Assembly: GCF_900166585.1 (NCBI RefSeq)
Contig: NZ_FVZC01000007.1
Coordinates: forward strand, 434,001-498,000
Source: Mesobacillus jeotgali
Lineage (GTDB): Bacteria > Bacillota > Bacilli > Bacillales > Cytobacillaceae
Reading direction: 5' to 3'
Length of the DNA: 64,000 nt
The notes below the pieces were generated by a model. It searched no databases and had not been told where the DNA came from. It worked only from the letters and a program-made list of their open reading frames with translations. Position 1 is the stretch's first letter. Every line of letters starts with the position of its first letter. The translations under genes were made by a program, and so were the position numbers. Shown one piece after another: positions 17,896 to 27,017 of the stretch.

Positions 17896-19560
17896 ATGGA
17901 AAAGAAATTGAAAAAGGATCTTAAGATTTTCGCTTTGGGCGGTCTTGGTGAGATCGGTAAAAATACGTATGTAATCGAATACAAAAATGAAATGGTACTT
18001 GTGGATTGCGGAATTAAGTTTCCTGATAACGAATTGTTCGGAATTGACTATGTGCTAGCGGATTACACTTATCTTAAACAGAACCAGGACAAGCTGGTCG
18101 GAATTTTCGTTACTCATGGCCATGAGGATCACATTGGCGGTCTGCCGTTTTTGCTTCAGGATGTGAAAGCACCGATATACGGCGGTGATTTCGCGGTCGA
18201 ATTAATTAAGTCCAAGCTGCAGGAGCACAAAATCAAGGGTGTGAAGTTCCACCAAATCAATAATGATACAGTTGTTGAGTTCCAAAATATCAAGGTGCGC
18301 TTTTTCCGTACAACACACAGCATTGCAGATTCATTTGGTGTCGTAGTGACGACTCCAGAGGGAAATATCGTTCATACTGGTGACTTCAAGTTTGATTTAA
18401 CACCGGTTGGAGCAGGTACGGATTTTCAGAAAATCGCTGAAATTAGCAGTGAAGGTGTGCTATGCCTGTTATCGGACAGCACAAACAGTGAGCAGCCAGG
18501 CTTTTCTGTATCTGAAAGACGTGTTGGCGAAGCAATAGAAGATATTTTTCAGACCGTGGACGGCCGTGTTATTTTCGCGACATTCGCATCGAATATTGAC
18601 CGGGTACAGCAAGTAGTGAAATCATCCCTAAAGCACAATCGTAAAATGGCCATTGTTGGCCGAAGCATGGAGAAGGCATTCGAAATCGGACGCAGGCTCG
18701 GTTATATAACCGCACCTGATGAGGCGTTTATCAGCGTTAATGAAATCGGTCATGTACCTAGCAATGAGCTGACAATTATCTGCACAGGAAGCCAGGGTGA
18801 ACCCATGGCCGCACTCGCCAGGATTTCGAATGGAACACACAGGCAAATTTCGGTTATCCCTGGAGATACAATCGTCTTTTCATCGTCACCGATTCCGGGC
18901 AACGCGATCAGCGTTAACCGTGTGATTGATAAGCTGCACCGAATTGGTGCGGATGTAATCCACCATAAAATCAGTGAGGTCCATACCTCAGGTCATGGTA
19001 AGCAGGAAGAGCAGAAGCTGATGATCAAGCTGCTGAATCCAAAGTATTTCATTCCGATCCATGGTGAGTACCGCATGCTGGATCAGCATGTAAGATTGGC
19101 GGAGCAATGCGGAATTCCGAGAGAAAACTGCTTTATTTTAGACAATGGTGATGTGCTTGAGTTATCAGCTGATGGCGGACAGGTTGCCGGAAAAGTACCA
19201 GCACAACCTGTATATGTAGATGGCAGCGGGATTGGCGATATTGGCCACATTGTTTTGAAAGACAGAAGAGTGTTGTCCCAGGACGGGCTTGTCATCGTCA
19301 CGATGATGATCGAGCGCGATAAAAAGCAGCTGGTCAACAAGCCGACAGTTGTCACAAGGGGATTCGTATACGTCAGGGAATCAGGCGATCTGATGAAAAA
19401 CGTTGAAGAGCTGATTACTGATAAAATTGTGACGGAGCTGGCAGGCGGAACGAAGGACTGGTCAAGCATTAAAAAAGCAGTCATCGACGTCGTCAACCCA
19501 TTCCTATACAGCAAGACAGGCAGAAGGCCAATGATCTTGCCGATTATCATGGAAGTGTAA
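17896..19560 (+). CDS. Ribonuclease J1-like 5'-exonuclease/endonuclease
   Basis: The product has 554 residues, matching RNase J1 (about 555). The metallo-beta-lactamase motif THGHEDHIGG lies at about 73-82, with later motifs SGHGKQEEQK and PIHGEYRM and the J1-type end RRPMILPIIMEV. RNase J degrades mRNA 5'-to-3' and matures rRNA. The J2 class has a degenerate HGHDEN motif, so this is J1-type. In B. subtilis rnjA follows the small rpoY (ykzG) gene; that gene is absent here, so this may be a second J1-like paralogue rather than rnjA itself. Confidence 0.92.
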   Translation: MEKKLKKDLKIFALGGLGEIGKNTYVIEYKNEMVLVDCGIKFPDNELFGIDYVLADYTYLKQNQDKLVGIFVTHGHEDHIGGLPFLLQDVKAPIYGGDFAVELIKSKLQEHKIKGVKFHQINNDTVVEFQNIKVRFFRTTHSIADSFGVVVTTPEGNIVHTGDFKFDLTPVGAGTDFQKIAEISSEGVLCLLSDSTNSEQPGFSVSERRVGEAIEDIFQTVDGRVIFATFASNIDRVQQVVKSSLKHNRKMAIVGRSMEKAFEIGRRLGYITAPDEAFISVNEIGHVPSNELTIICTGSQGEPMAALARISNGTHRQISVIPGDTIVFSSSPIPGNAISVNRVIDKLHRIGADVIHHKISEVHTSGHGKQEEQKLMIKLLNPKYFIPIHGEYRMLDQHVRLAEQCGIPRENCFILDNGDVLELSADGGQVAGKVPAQPVYVDGSGIGDIGHIVLKDRRVLSQDGLVIVTMMIERDKKQLVNKPTVVTRGFVYVRESGDLMKNVEELITDKIVTELAGGTKDWSSIKKAVIDVVNPFLYSKTGRRPMILPIIMEV

Positions 19561-19565
19561 TCTAG

Positions 19566-19594
19566 AAAACGATCCTTTATGGGTCGTTTTTTTG
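19566..19594 (+). terminator. Intrinsic terminator after the RNase J gene
   Basis: The arms AAAACGATCC and GGGTCGTTTT pair with one G-T and are followed by TTTG. Confidence 0.88.
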
Positions 19595-19638
19595 TTTGTA
19601 TTTGAATGGGTTATACTGGGGGGAGATGTATGACATAG

Positions 19639-19737
19639 GCATCTATTCATGATATTGTCCGAATTATGGCAGGTTCGGACAAACCAAAAGCATCTATCCA
19701 TGATAATTTTCCGAAGTCATGCCAGGTTCGGCCAAAA
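19639..19737. repeat. Two imperfect direct repeats, each containing an inverted repeat
   Basis: A unit of about 50 bases beginning GCATCTAT(T/C)CATGATA occurs at 19639-19689 and again at 19690-19737. In the first copy TTGTCCGAA (19655-19663) and TTCGGACAA (19674-19682) are perfect inverted arms; in the second they have decayed to TTTTCCGAA and TTCGGCCAA. It lies in a 280-base gap between converging genes with no ORF. Function unknown. Confidence 0.6.
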
Positions 19738-19840
19738 GAGCTCCACCTTTTCACTAGTTAGTCTGAAATACCCTTCTCGGATAACCACGGTACCATGACC
19801 CTGTTGTCCCCAGGTGATGCGCAAATGATCGAGCCAACAA

Positions 19841-19871
19841 AAAACCCCGCTGACGAATCAGCGGGGTTCCA
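19841..19871. terminator. Bidirectional terminator, RNase J and LTA synthase-family genes
   Basis: The arms CCCCGCTGA and TCAGCGGGG enclose four bases. AAAAAA on the left gives a T run for the minus-strand transcript. Confidence 0.9.
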
Positions 19872-19879
19872 ACTTTACC

Positions 19880-21739
19880 TTATTGTTCATCTTTTGCATA
19901 AAAGCGAAGAAGGTCGCCGTAAATGATTTGGTCTGAGTAGCTCAGTTCATTCTTGGCTTGCTCCATGTATGGTTCGCAGCTTGCCTGGCCGATTGGCTGT
20001 TCTGTTGATTTATCATAGCAAGTGCCTTTCGTATATACCACATCTTCGGTGATGAAGCTTCCGTCTCTCAAGACTACAAAGTTATCCTGGTTCTTTGAGA
20101 ATAGGTCTCCGCCAAACTGGATATCCTGTTTCGTATCAATATCAGCAAGGCTTAATAGTGTTGGACGAAGATCGATCTGTCCGGAAACGGTAGAGATGGT
20201 TTTTCCTTCATGGCCCGGAATGTGGACAATTAAAGGTACACGCTGCAATTGTGTTGAAACAAATGGCGTGATTTCTTTACCAAGATACTGTTCCATTGCC
20301 TTGTTGTGGTTTTCAGAAATTCCGTAATGGTCACCGTATATCACGATGATGGAATCTTCGTAAAGACCTTCCGCCTTCAAATCTTCGATGAACAGCTTCA
20401 AGGCTTCATCGGTATAACGTACGGTCGGGAAGTAGCGGTTCAATGTACCGCTATTTGAATCAAACTCATCAATGAATTTGTCTTCTTCATCAAGCTCAAA
20501 CGGGAAGTGGTTTGTCAGCGTAATGAATTTTGCGAAGAATGGTTTAGGCATTGCTTTTAAATGTTCGACTGACTGGTCAAAGAAATCGACATCCTTCATG
20601 CCCCAGCCAACAGAGTTTTCTTCGTTAACTTCATAATCAGGCAATGAGTAGAAACGGTCATATCCGAAATTATTGTACATAACGTCGCGGTTCCAGAAGC
20701 TCTTGTTGTTTGCATGGAGCTTCGCTGTGTAATATGAATTTTCCTTCAGCCTTTCAGCAAGTGATACGTATTCGTTTCCGGAGTGGGTGAAGAATACAGC
20801 ACCACGGCCGAGCGGATATAAGGAGTTTTCCAATAAGAATTCGGAATCGGATGTTTTACCTTGTGCTGTCTGATGGTAGAAGTTATCAAAGTAAAAGCTA
20901 TCTTTGATGAAATCATTCAGAAATGGTGTGATTTCCTGGCCATTCACTTTCTGGCCGATGACGAAATTCTGGGTAGACTCCATTGAAATGACTATGATAT
21001 TTTTGCCCTTCGCAGCACCGAACATTTCTTTAGAAGGTGCTGTGTATTGTGCTCGAGTATAGTTCTCGATTTCCGTCAGCTGGTTGCCATCTGCTAATGC
21101 TCTTTGTGCAGTAGTCTTTGTTTGCAAATAAGCATCGTATATATGGTGGTTATATGTCCCGATATTTTTTACAAGAATCTCTCTGTCAAATGTACGTGTT
21201 AACAATTCAGGACGCTCTGACTCAGAAAGACCGAGATTGAAAAATGCCAGAGCAATTGCACTGAAGTAAAAGGCTGCAGCGTATGCGCTCCTATACTTTC
21301 TAAAAGTAATCTTCGGTGTTTTTACCAAAGCCAGTGCAAGAATCAAAAGTGCATCCGTAAAATACACGATGTCTGTCCAACTGATCAGTTCTCCAACACT
21401 GCTTTTCAGATCACCCATATTGCTTGTCTGTGTTAAAAGCGGAATCGTGATAAAATCCGTGAATTCACGATAATAAACAACATTGGCGTAAAGAACGAAG
21501 GAAGTAATGAAGCTTGTCGTGACGACAAAGATTTTCTGCTTCCTGCCTGCCATGAAGATTCCTAGTCCTAATAAGAACATCAGGAAGCTTAGTGGATTTA
21601 TGAACAGGATGAATTCCTGCATTTTATTTTCAATATCTATATCAAAATTTAACTTATAAACAGTGTAGGTTTTAAGCCATAATAGGATAATGGCAATCAA
21701 GACGAAACTGATGGACATTTTATTCTTGTCTGTCCCCAT
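19880..21739 (-). CDS. LTA synthase-family phosphoglycerol transferase
   Basis: The product has 619 residues. Five membrane helices occupy about residues 8-172. A linker and an extracellular sulfatase-fold domain follow. Metal and catalytic residues are visible: Glu at about 254 (VISMESTQ), Thr at about 296 ([12 protein letters not shown]) and the late motif IYGDHYG. The family polymerises glycerol phosphate from phosphatidylglycerol into lipoteichoic acid or primes it. B. subtilis has four (ltaS, yfnI, yqgS, yvgJ); I cannot say which this is. RBS AGGAGGG lies six bases before the ATG. Confidence 0.92.
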   Translation of the reverse strand: MGTDKNKMSISFVLIAIILLWLKTYTVYKLNFDIDIENKMQEFILFINPLSFLMFLLGLGIFMAGRKQKIFVVTTSFITSFVLYANVVYYREFTDFITIPLLTQTSNMGDLKSSVGELISWTDIVYFTDALLILALALVKTPKITFRKYRSAYAAAFYFSAIALAFFNLGLSESERPELLTRTFDREILVKNIGTYNHHIYDAYLQTKTTAQRALADGNQLTEIENYTRAQYTAPSKEMFGAAKGKNIIVISMESTQNFVIGQKVNGQEITPFLNDFIKDSFYFDNFYHQTAQGKTSDSEFLLENSLYPLGRGAVFFTHSGNEYVSLAERLKENSYYTAKLHANNKSFWNRDVMYNNFGYDRFYSLPDYEVNEENSVGWGMKDVDFFDQSVEHLKAMPKPFFAKFITLTNHFPFELDEEDKFIDEFDSNSGTLNRYFPTVRYTDEALKLFIEDLKAEGLYEDSIIVIYGDHYGISENHNKAMEQYLGKEITPFVSTQLQRVPLIVHIPGHEGKTISTVSGQIDLRPTLLSLADIDTKQDIQFGGDLFSKNQDNFVVLRDGSFITEDVVYTKGTCYDKSTEQPIGQASCEPYMEQAKNELSYSDQIIYGDLLRFYAKDEQ

Positions 21740-22001
21740 GGAATCCCTCCTAGGAATCTATTGAAGTTTACATTTTACCATAATCGCCAATAGTTTTGTA
21801 GCTTCACCAATAATGGCGTAATTTTCCGATAGTTATTGTACGCATGATTTTCGCTTCTGTTACTGGTGAAATTTTCTAGTTTGCTCAGGTAAACTTTTTT
21901 GCCTGCCTATTATATACGTGGTTAAGGTTAAAAAGGTTTCTGTAGACTCACTCGCTTTCTGATTGTTAAAATGTTCTAGCAGTTGATTGGAGGCTGGTCC
22001 A

Positions 22002-22871
22002 TTGAATGAACAACGTTATACTAATTTAAAACAAGGGGAACGTGGAGCGATCATCAGTATCGCTGCCTATCTGCTTCTATCCGCTTTAAAATTATTCATC
22101 GGCCATATCAGCGGTTCAGAAGCATTGAAAGCCGACGGATTGAATAATACGACGGATATATTAGCATCAGTATCAGTCCTGATCGGGCTTAGGCTGTCAC
22201 AAAAGCCGGCGGATGAGGACCATCTATATGGCCACTGGAAGTCAGAAATGGTCGCTTCAATGGTCGCGTCTTTTATCATGATCATTGTTGGCATCGAGGT
22301 TTTAATCAGTGCCATCAGCTCGATTTCTGAGGGAACCAGAGAAGCGCCCGATATGATCGCGGCTTGGACAGGCTTGTTTTCGGCATTGGTAATGTATGCA
22401 GTCTATCGTTATAATCGAAACCTCGCTCGCAAAATAAAAAGCCATTCGGTCATGGCCGCGGCTAAAGATAACCTGTCCGATTCGTGGGTGAGCATCGGGA
22501 CCTCTGTGGGCATCATTGGTTCACAATTCGGCTTGCCATGGCTCGACCCGGTAACCGCCGTGATTGTAGGCGTCCTGATTTTAAAAACAGGCTGGGACAT
22601 TTTCCGTGAAGCATCCCACCAGCTGACAGACGGCTTTGATGTAGACCTAATTAAAGAATATAAACAAACTATCTGCAATATTCCTGGTGTTAAAGGAATT
22701 AATGATTTAAAGGCTCGGAGCTACGGAAATAATATCGTTGTTGACTGCGTCATCACCGTTAATCCATCGCTTGACATCAGCTCGGCACATGATATTTCTA
22801 CCAGAGTCGAACAGAGGCTGATGGAGAAATTTGATATTTATGACGTCCATGTACATGTGGAGCCGGATTGA
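22002..22871 (+). CDS. Cation diffusion facilitator (CDF) metal efflux protein
   Basis: The product has 289 residues. Four to six membrane helices and a C-terminal cytoplasmic domain (YDVHVHVEPD at the end) give the CDF layout. The metal-site signatures ALKADGLNNTTDIL and AAAKDNLSDSWVSIG carry the paired Asp/Asn ligands. CDF proteins export divalent metals such as Zn, Mn, Co or Fe by proton exchange; the specificity is unclear. The start is TTG at 22002, eight bases after GGAGG. It probably shares a transcript with the methylase that follows. Confidence 0.9.
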   Translation: MNEQRYTNLKQGERGAIISIAAYLLLSALKLFIGHISGSEALKADGLNNTTDILASVSVLIGLRLSQKPADEDHLYGHWKSEMVASMVASFIMIIVGIEVLISAISSISEGTREAPDMIAAWTGLFSALVMYAVYRYNRNLARKIKSHSVMAAAKDNLSDSWVSIGTSVGIIGSQFGLPWLDPVTAVIVGVLILKTGWDIFREASHQLTDGFDVDLIKEYKQTICNIPGVKGINDLKARSYGNNIVVDCVITVNPSLDISSAHDISTRVEQRLMEKFDIYDVHVHVEPD

Positions 22872-22893
22872 TTTGAAAGGATTTGATGGATTA

Positions 22894-23844
22894 GTGATCA
22901 CCCCTGGCTCTTATTTATACAATTACGCATTTCCCGAAGAAGAAAAATCGTTATGCATGCTGGAAATGAGGTCGTTTTTCGGAAAGGACTCGGAAGAAGG
23001 CATAATTGAAAGCAGTGTCGAGATCGATCCAAGCAGAAGTCCCTTTATAAGGGAGAGAATTGATGTTCTTTTCAAAGGGAACGACCTTCACCAGATAATT
23101 GCCAGGGTTAAAGAACTGGAACTGGGTGAATCGACTTTTAAGGTGCGGTATGTCAAAGCGGCAGGTCTTGATAAGATTGCTTTTGAAGAAAGACGAAGGA
23201 TTGAACGTAGAGTAGGACTGGCTGTGAAAGGAATTCCTGAGCTTGATAATCCCGTTCTTATATTCGGCATCGTCGAGGTCCACGGCTTTTGGTATTTTGG
23301 CCAACTCCATAATAGTGAACAGGTCTGGCTGCAGCATCAGCACAAACCCAACAGCTATTCAACGGCTTTAGGCACCCGAGTCGCCAGAGCGGTAGCCAAT
23401 ATTGCCGTTCCCGAGCCAGCAGGGGTAAAAGCAATCGATCCATGCTGCGGCATCGGTACCGTCGTTGTTGAGGCATTATCAATGGGGATTGATATCGTTG
23501 GCAGTGATAACAATCCGCTGATCCTGACTGGTACGCGTGAAAATATCGCTCATTTTGGCTACTCAACTGATATTAAGTTTATCGACCTCAGGGAAGTTAC
23601 AGGACATTATGATGTAGCCATCATCGATATGCCTTATAATCTGTGTTCCGTGATTACTCCGGAAGAGCAGCTCGACATGCTCCATAGCACAAGAGGTTTT
23701 GCCGATAAAGCAGTCATCGTCACGATTGAGCCAATCGATCCAGTGATCCGGGAAGCCGGTTTTGAAATTATCGATCGCGGCATTGTAAAAAAAGGCAACT
23801 TCACCAGAGAAGTCATAGTATGCAAAAAGGCGCTCAAAAATTGA
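22894..23844 (+). CDS. TRM11/Trm-G10-type RNA (guanine-N2) methylase-like protein
   Basis: The product has about 316 residues. An N-terminal THUMP-like region begins SYLYNYAFPEEEKSLCMLE. The methylase core has the AdoMet motif DPCCGIGTVVVEAL and catalytic motif IIDMPYNL, as in the UPF0020/TRM11 group that forms N2-methylguanosine in RNA. The start is uncertain: GTG 22894 fits the usual short lead before the SYLYNYA block, while TTG 22873 and ATG 22855 are alternatives that abut or overlap the CDF gene. The DMPY motif replaces the common NPPY/DPPY. A terminator hairpin includes its stop codon. Confidence 0.82.
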   Translation: MITPGSYLYNYAFPEEEKSLCMLEMRSFFGKDSEEGIIESSVEIDPSRSPFIRERIDVLFKGNDLHQIIARVKELELGESTFKVRYVKAAGLDKIAFEERRRIERRVGLAVKGIPELDNPVLIFGIVEVHGFWYFGQLHNSEQVWLQHQHKPNSYSTALGTRVARAVANIAVPEPAGVKAIDPCCGIGTVVVEALSMGIDIVGSDNNPLILTGTRENIAHFGYSTDIKFIDLREVTGHYDVAIIDMPYNLCSVITPEEQLDMLHSTRGFADKAVIVTIEPIDPVIREAGFEIIDRGIVKKGNFTREVIVCKKALKN

Positions 23845-23861
23845 GCGCCTTCCCTTTTTAT
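23827..23861. terminator. Terminator overlapping the methylase stop codon
   Basis: The arms AAGGCGCTCAA and TTGAGCGCCTT enclose three bases, followed by CCCTTTTTATTTT. The methylase TGA lies inside the hairpin and the kinase gene converges on it. Confidence 0.9.
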
Positions 23862-24457
23862 TTTCCAAGTATGACAATGTCAGCACGCTCATAAGGTTTT
23901 TGCTGCTGAACGTATAAATCTTCCCCCACCATCCAATTGTCTTCCCACATGGCGCGAGCTTCTTCGCCATCCCTCTGAATCCCCCGGGCAAGCCGCATTT
24001 CCCTCGGACAATCAACCCAGATTTTCCAATCATAATAATGTTCCAGTTCTTGTCGGGTAGAGTATACCCCTTCAATAATGACAATTCCGCCAGCAGGAAC
24101 GGTATGGAACTCAGCCATATTGTCACTATCCCAATCGTACCTCTGGTAATGGCCATCCTGGTCTTTGCTCAAGGGATCCAGCACCTGGTCCAAAAGCCTC
24201 TGCCAATCAAAATCTGCGCCAATTGGTTTGTTGGCGGGCTCGTCTATTATCAGCAAAGAGGAAGGCAGATAAAAATCATCTTTATGGACGACTGTCACCC
24301 CTGGCAACTCTTCCTTCAGCATCCTGGCAAGCGTACTCTTTCCTGAACCGCCGCAGCCATCCACACCAATCAGCAAGGTGCTCTGCTTTCGCGGCATAAT
24401 TTCAAACGCCTCAATTAATTCGCCCATCGAATGATAGGGGCCCTTTAATAGTTTCAT
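23858..24457 (-). CDS. Uridine kinase-like P-loop kinase
   Basis: The product has 199 residues. The Walker A motif GVDGCGGSGKST lies near residue 32. The segment KDDFYLPS matches the substrate loop of the uridine kinase/phosphoribulokinase group, and IIEGVYSTRQELEHYYDWKIWV matches their Walker B region. It probably phosphorylates a nucleoside or other small molecule, but classical Udk is longer in its substrate-binding part, so the substrate is unsure. The ATG at 24455-24457 follows GAAAGGATGG; an upstream ATG lacks a site. Confidence 0.82.
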   Translation of the reverse strand: MKLLKGPYHSMGELIEAFEIMPRKQSTLLIGVDGCGGSGKSTLARMLKEELPGVTVVHKDDFYLPSSLLIIDEPANKPIGADFDWQRLLDQVLDPLSKDQDGHYQRYDWDSDNMAEFHTVPAGGIVIIEGVYSTRQELEHYYDWKIWVDCPREMRLARGIQRDGEEARAMWEDNWMVGEDLYVQQQKPYERADIVILGK

Positions 24458-24612
24458 AAAAACCATCCTTTCTATGTAATTCATATGTTCTATCTGATCG
24501 GACTTTTTTAAATAGGTTTCACTAAATCACAATAATTTCACTGATACTCTAAATGATGTGAGGAGTATAATATATAAAGAAAGCGGTTTCATTTTAAGAA
24601 AGGGTGTTGGAC

Positions 24613-24795
24613 ATGGACTATCTAGAAGTCAAATCTCAATTAGAAAACTTGCAGATGAAGCTCGCGAATAAGTTGCAGCATCCAGACCTGTCTGCTGTAG
24701 AAAAAAACGAACTGCAAAAAGCGATTGCTAATTATGATTACATCATTGAATTGACCTGCATGAACCATTTTGAACGCGGAGCTTCCATTCATTAA
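24613..24795 (+). CDS. Small helical protein of 60 residues, unknown function
   Basis: The ATG at 24613 lies eight bases after AAAGGG, and a TATAAT-like hexamer sits near 24566. The protein (MDYLEVKSQLENLQMKL start) is predicted to be two amphipathic helices with charged surfaces. There is no cysteine pair except a single CMNH. It is not a shadow of another gene. I do not recognise the family. Confidence 0.7.
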   Translation: MDYLEVKSQLENLQMKLANKLQHPDLSAVEKNELQKAIANYDYIIELTCMNHFERGASIH

Positions 24796-24836
24796 ACCAG
24801 GCCTGGAGATTATCCAGGCTATTTAATTTAATTTTA

Positions 24837-25334
24837 CTATAATACACCGCCCAAAAGCTTCTGGCTAAAATACTCCAATGCGTAATTAACCTGCTGTAGG
24901 TCATAAATGTTTCTTTCAATGCAAAATTGAATCACGAGGTCGGAAGTTTCACTGTCCGACAAAGAGTAACCGCCAGAGCTTAATAGCTTGTCGGTTTCTT
25001 TTTTTGTCAATTCAAGCGCGAGTGCAAGGGCGATGATTGTGTTTTTGCTTGGCCTGTATTCCTGGCTTGAACGAATCTTAGAAAAAAGCTTGCGATCGAT
25101 CCCTGCTTTCTTATAGATCTCTGCGTCTTTGGCACCCTTTTTATCTATGAATCCAAACAGAACCTTCTGCAGCGTCGGCTTCCGTTTTTCGGCGATGAAG
25201 CTTTCAATCTCCAGCGGCGAAATGCTTTCCAGGACATAGTCCTCGATCGGGCCCATTGACTTTTCACAAACGGCGTAAATTAAATTCCGCTCAATATACT
25301 GCTGCAGTTCTTCCATTAACCTGGTATCCAGCAT
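24837..25334 (-). CDS. Xre/HTH-like regulator next to a vWA gene
   Basis: The product has 165 residues with RBS AAGGAGG eight bases before the ATG. The middle (KKAGIDRKLFSKIRSSQEYRPSK then IIALALALELTKKETDKLL) looks like a lambda-repressor type helix-turn-helix with a long recognition region. The rest is helical. It is divergent from the vWA gene and shares a 95-base promoter region that holds an inverted repeat (25355-25371), so autoregulation is a fair guess. A conserved pairing with vWA genes in Firmicutes is from memory only. Confidence 0.7.
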   Translation of the reverse strand: MLDTRLMEELQQYIERNLIYAVCEKSMGPIEDYVLESISPLEIESFIAEKRKPTLQKVLFGFIDKKGAKDAEIYKKAGIDRKLFSKIRSSQEYRPSKNTIIALALALELTKKETDKLLSSGGYSLSDSETSDLVIQFCIERNIYDLQQVNYALEYFSQKLLGGVL

Positions 25335-25354
25335 GTGGCCAGCCTCCTTAAAAT

Positions 25355-25371
25355 GTCGCTTAACAGGCGAC
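25355..25371. promoter_or_regulatory. Inverted repeat in the divergent promoter region
   Basis: GTCGC and GCGAC are separated by seven bases (TTAACAG) between the HTH and vWA genes. The position between divergent starts fits an operator, but the arms are short. Confidence 0.4.
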
Positions 25372-25430
25372 CAAAATATGGATGAATCTAGATATGATTA
25401 TATCAGATTCAACTTAGGAGGATGATAGAC

Positions 25431-26015
25431 ATGAATAATAATTTGACCGAAATCATTTTTTTGCTTGACCGCAGCGGTTCAATGGCAGGTCTTGAAAGTG
25501 ACACGGTAGGAGGCTTCAATGCTTTCGTGAAAAAACAGGCCAAACTCCAAGGGGAAACAATCCTTACAACCGTGCTTTTTGATGATGAATATGAAGTGCT
25601 ATGGAATGGGATTGAGGCCAGGCATGCAGAACTGACAGAAGACGAGTACTATGTCCGCGGTACAACAGCGCTGCTGGATGCGGTAGGCAAAACCATTCTT
25701 GATATCGGCTGCCGGCTGGCGAAGACCCCGGAAGACAGCAAGCCCGGAAAAGTCATCTTCGTAATCACAACCGACGGCATGGAAAACGCCAGCCGGGAGT
25801 TCACATATGGAAAAGTAAAAGAACTGATTCAGCATCAACAAGAAAAATACAGCTGGGAATTCATTTTCATGGGTGCCAATATAGATGTGGCAAATGAAGC
25901 AGAAAGTCTTGGTATCAATCTTGAGAATTCTTTTAAATTCGAAGCCTCTGAAAAAGGCATTGAAAGCATGTATGAAATGGTTTCTGAATCAATCAACGAG
26001 AAAAGAATGAAGTGA
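25431..26015 (+). CDS. von Willebrand factor A domain protein (TerY-like)
   Basis: The product has 194 residues and is almost only a vWA domain. The metal-ion-dependent adhesion site is complete: DRSGSM near residue 14, the Thr in RGTTALLDAV and the Asp in ITTDGMEN. It has no signal peptide, so it is cytoplasmic, as TerY-type proteins are. These bind partner proteins through Mg-dependent contacts, often in stress or tellurium-resistance clusters; no ter genes lie here. The ATG at 25431 follows AGGAGG by nine bases. Confidence 0.88.
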   Translation: MNNNLTEIIFLLDRSGSMAGLESDTVGGFNAFVKKQAKLQGETILTTVLFDDEYEVLWNGIEARHAELTEDEYYVRGTTALLDAVGKTILDIGCRLAKTPEDSKPGKVIFVITTDGMENASREFTYGKVKELIQHQQEKYSWEFIFMGANIDVANEAESLGINLENSFKFEASEKGIESMYEMVSESINEKRMK

Positions 26016-26032
26016 AAACAGGAGGAATGATC

Positions 26033-26683
26033 ATGACGAACAATAGACTAGCTAACTGCAAAACTTGTGGAAAGGAAATCGCCAAAGGTGTGAAGAAATG
26101 CCCTCATTGCGGAAAGGACCAGCGGAATTTTTTTGGAAGGCATAAGATTCTTAGTTTCATTGGCATATTGATTTTATTTGGAATCATCGGTTCCGCACTT
26201 GGCGGGGAAGAGGAAGTGAGCAATGAGGGCAGTACTTCGACAACAACAGCGGCTTCCCCGGTAAAAGCAGAAAAAGTATTTAAAGTGGGAGAAACCGTTC
26301 CAGCTGACAAAGTGGAAATCACTATTACAAAGTTTGAGGAAAAAGATCAGGTCGGCAATGAGTTTATCAACAAAGCCGTATCCGAAGGCGGGACATTTAT
26401 AGCAATCCAATATAAAATCAATAACACTTCCAAGAAGCCGGTTGGCATGTTCGACTATCCTGCTGTCAGCCTTGTGGATGAAGAAGGAACAGAGTTTGAC
26501 TCTGATATTGACGCATCTTCAAATTACGCGATTGAGACAAATGTGGACAATGCCAAGATTGCGAGTGACCTGAATCCAGGAATCACTGTTACAGACACGA
26601 AAGTATTTGAAGTATCAAAGGAAAGCTTCTCTACAGGAAAATGGTTCATCAAGGTTGGAGACAAGAAAGTTCAGTTAAAGTGA
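26033..26683 (+). CDS. Zinc-ribbon membrane protein with DUF4352 domain
   Basis: The product has 216 residues. The N-terminus is a four-Cys zinc ribbon (CKTCGKEIAKGVKKCPHCG), then one membrane helix (about 41-58), a Ser/Thr-rich linker and an exported DUF4352 beta-sandwich domain (FIAIQYKINNTSKKPVG, GITVTDTKVFEVS). It follows the vWA gene by 17 bases and starts at ATG 26033 seven bases after AGGAGG, so the two are probably one operon. Function unknown; DUF4352 proteins are common cell-surface proteins in Firmicutes. Confidence 0.87.
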   Translation: MTNNRLANCKTCGKEIAKGVKKCPHCGKDQRNFFGRHKILSFIGILILFGIIGSALGGEEEVSNEGSTSTTTAASPVKAEKVFKVGETVPADKVEITITKFEEKDQVGNEFINKAVSEGGTFIAIQYKINNTSKKPVGMFDYPAVSLVDEEGTEFDSDIDASSNYAIETNVDNAKIASDLNPGITVTDTKVFEVSKESFSTGKWFIKVGDKKVQLK

Positions 26684-26689
26684 TTTTAG

Positions 26690-26713
26690 AACCCGGTGAA
26701 TACCGGGTTTTTA
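26690..26713 (+). terminator. Intrinsic terminator after the zinc-ribbon gene
   Basis: The arms AACCCGGT and ACCGGGTT enclose four bases and are followed by TTTAT. The MITE-like element begins immediately after it. Confidence 0.9.
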
Positions 26714-26720
26714 TAATTTA

Positions 26721-26904
26721 GGCTGTTTTCGTAAAAATTGTTGTTAAAATCCTAAAGCCGATTTTAACGTGATTATAGCCATTTTTGCAGGTCGGTACTA
26801 AGTTGGCAAGCTCTTTTCTCTTCATAAGCGTTCATTTTGTGCAGAAACTTAGGCAATTCCATCCTATTTTGTCATCAATAGCAACAAAGTTTGAGAAAAG
26901 AGCC
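26721..26904. mobile_element. MITE-like element with 8-bp target-site duplication
   Basis: This 184-base element starts GGCTGTTTTCGTAAAAATTG, and the complement of its right end starts GGCTCTTTTCTCAAACTTTG, so the ends are imperfect inverted repeats over about 25 bases. It is flanked on both sides by the perfect octamer ATAATTTA (26713-26720 and 26905-26912). An 8-base duplication and ends starting GGCTCTTT fit non-autonomous relatives of the ISL3 family, though that assignment is from memory. It has no ORF and landed just after a terminator, where it should do little harm. Confidence 0.82.
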
Positions 26905-27017
26905 ATAATTTAACATCTTCCAGACATAAAGCTTCTCTAAATAGAATAGTGAAGGCTGAAACTCGGACATTCCAGGCCAATCCCAGTTTGTTCTTTAATT
27001 TTTAATATTTTTTCACC

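Noticed and set aside
19639..19737. A tRNA- or rRNA-like structure
   Set aside because: The arms do not form a cloverleaf and no anticodon loop or CCA end is visible.
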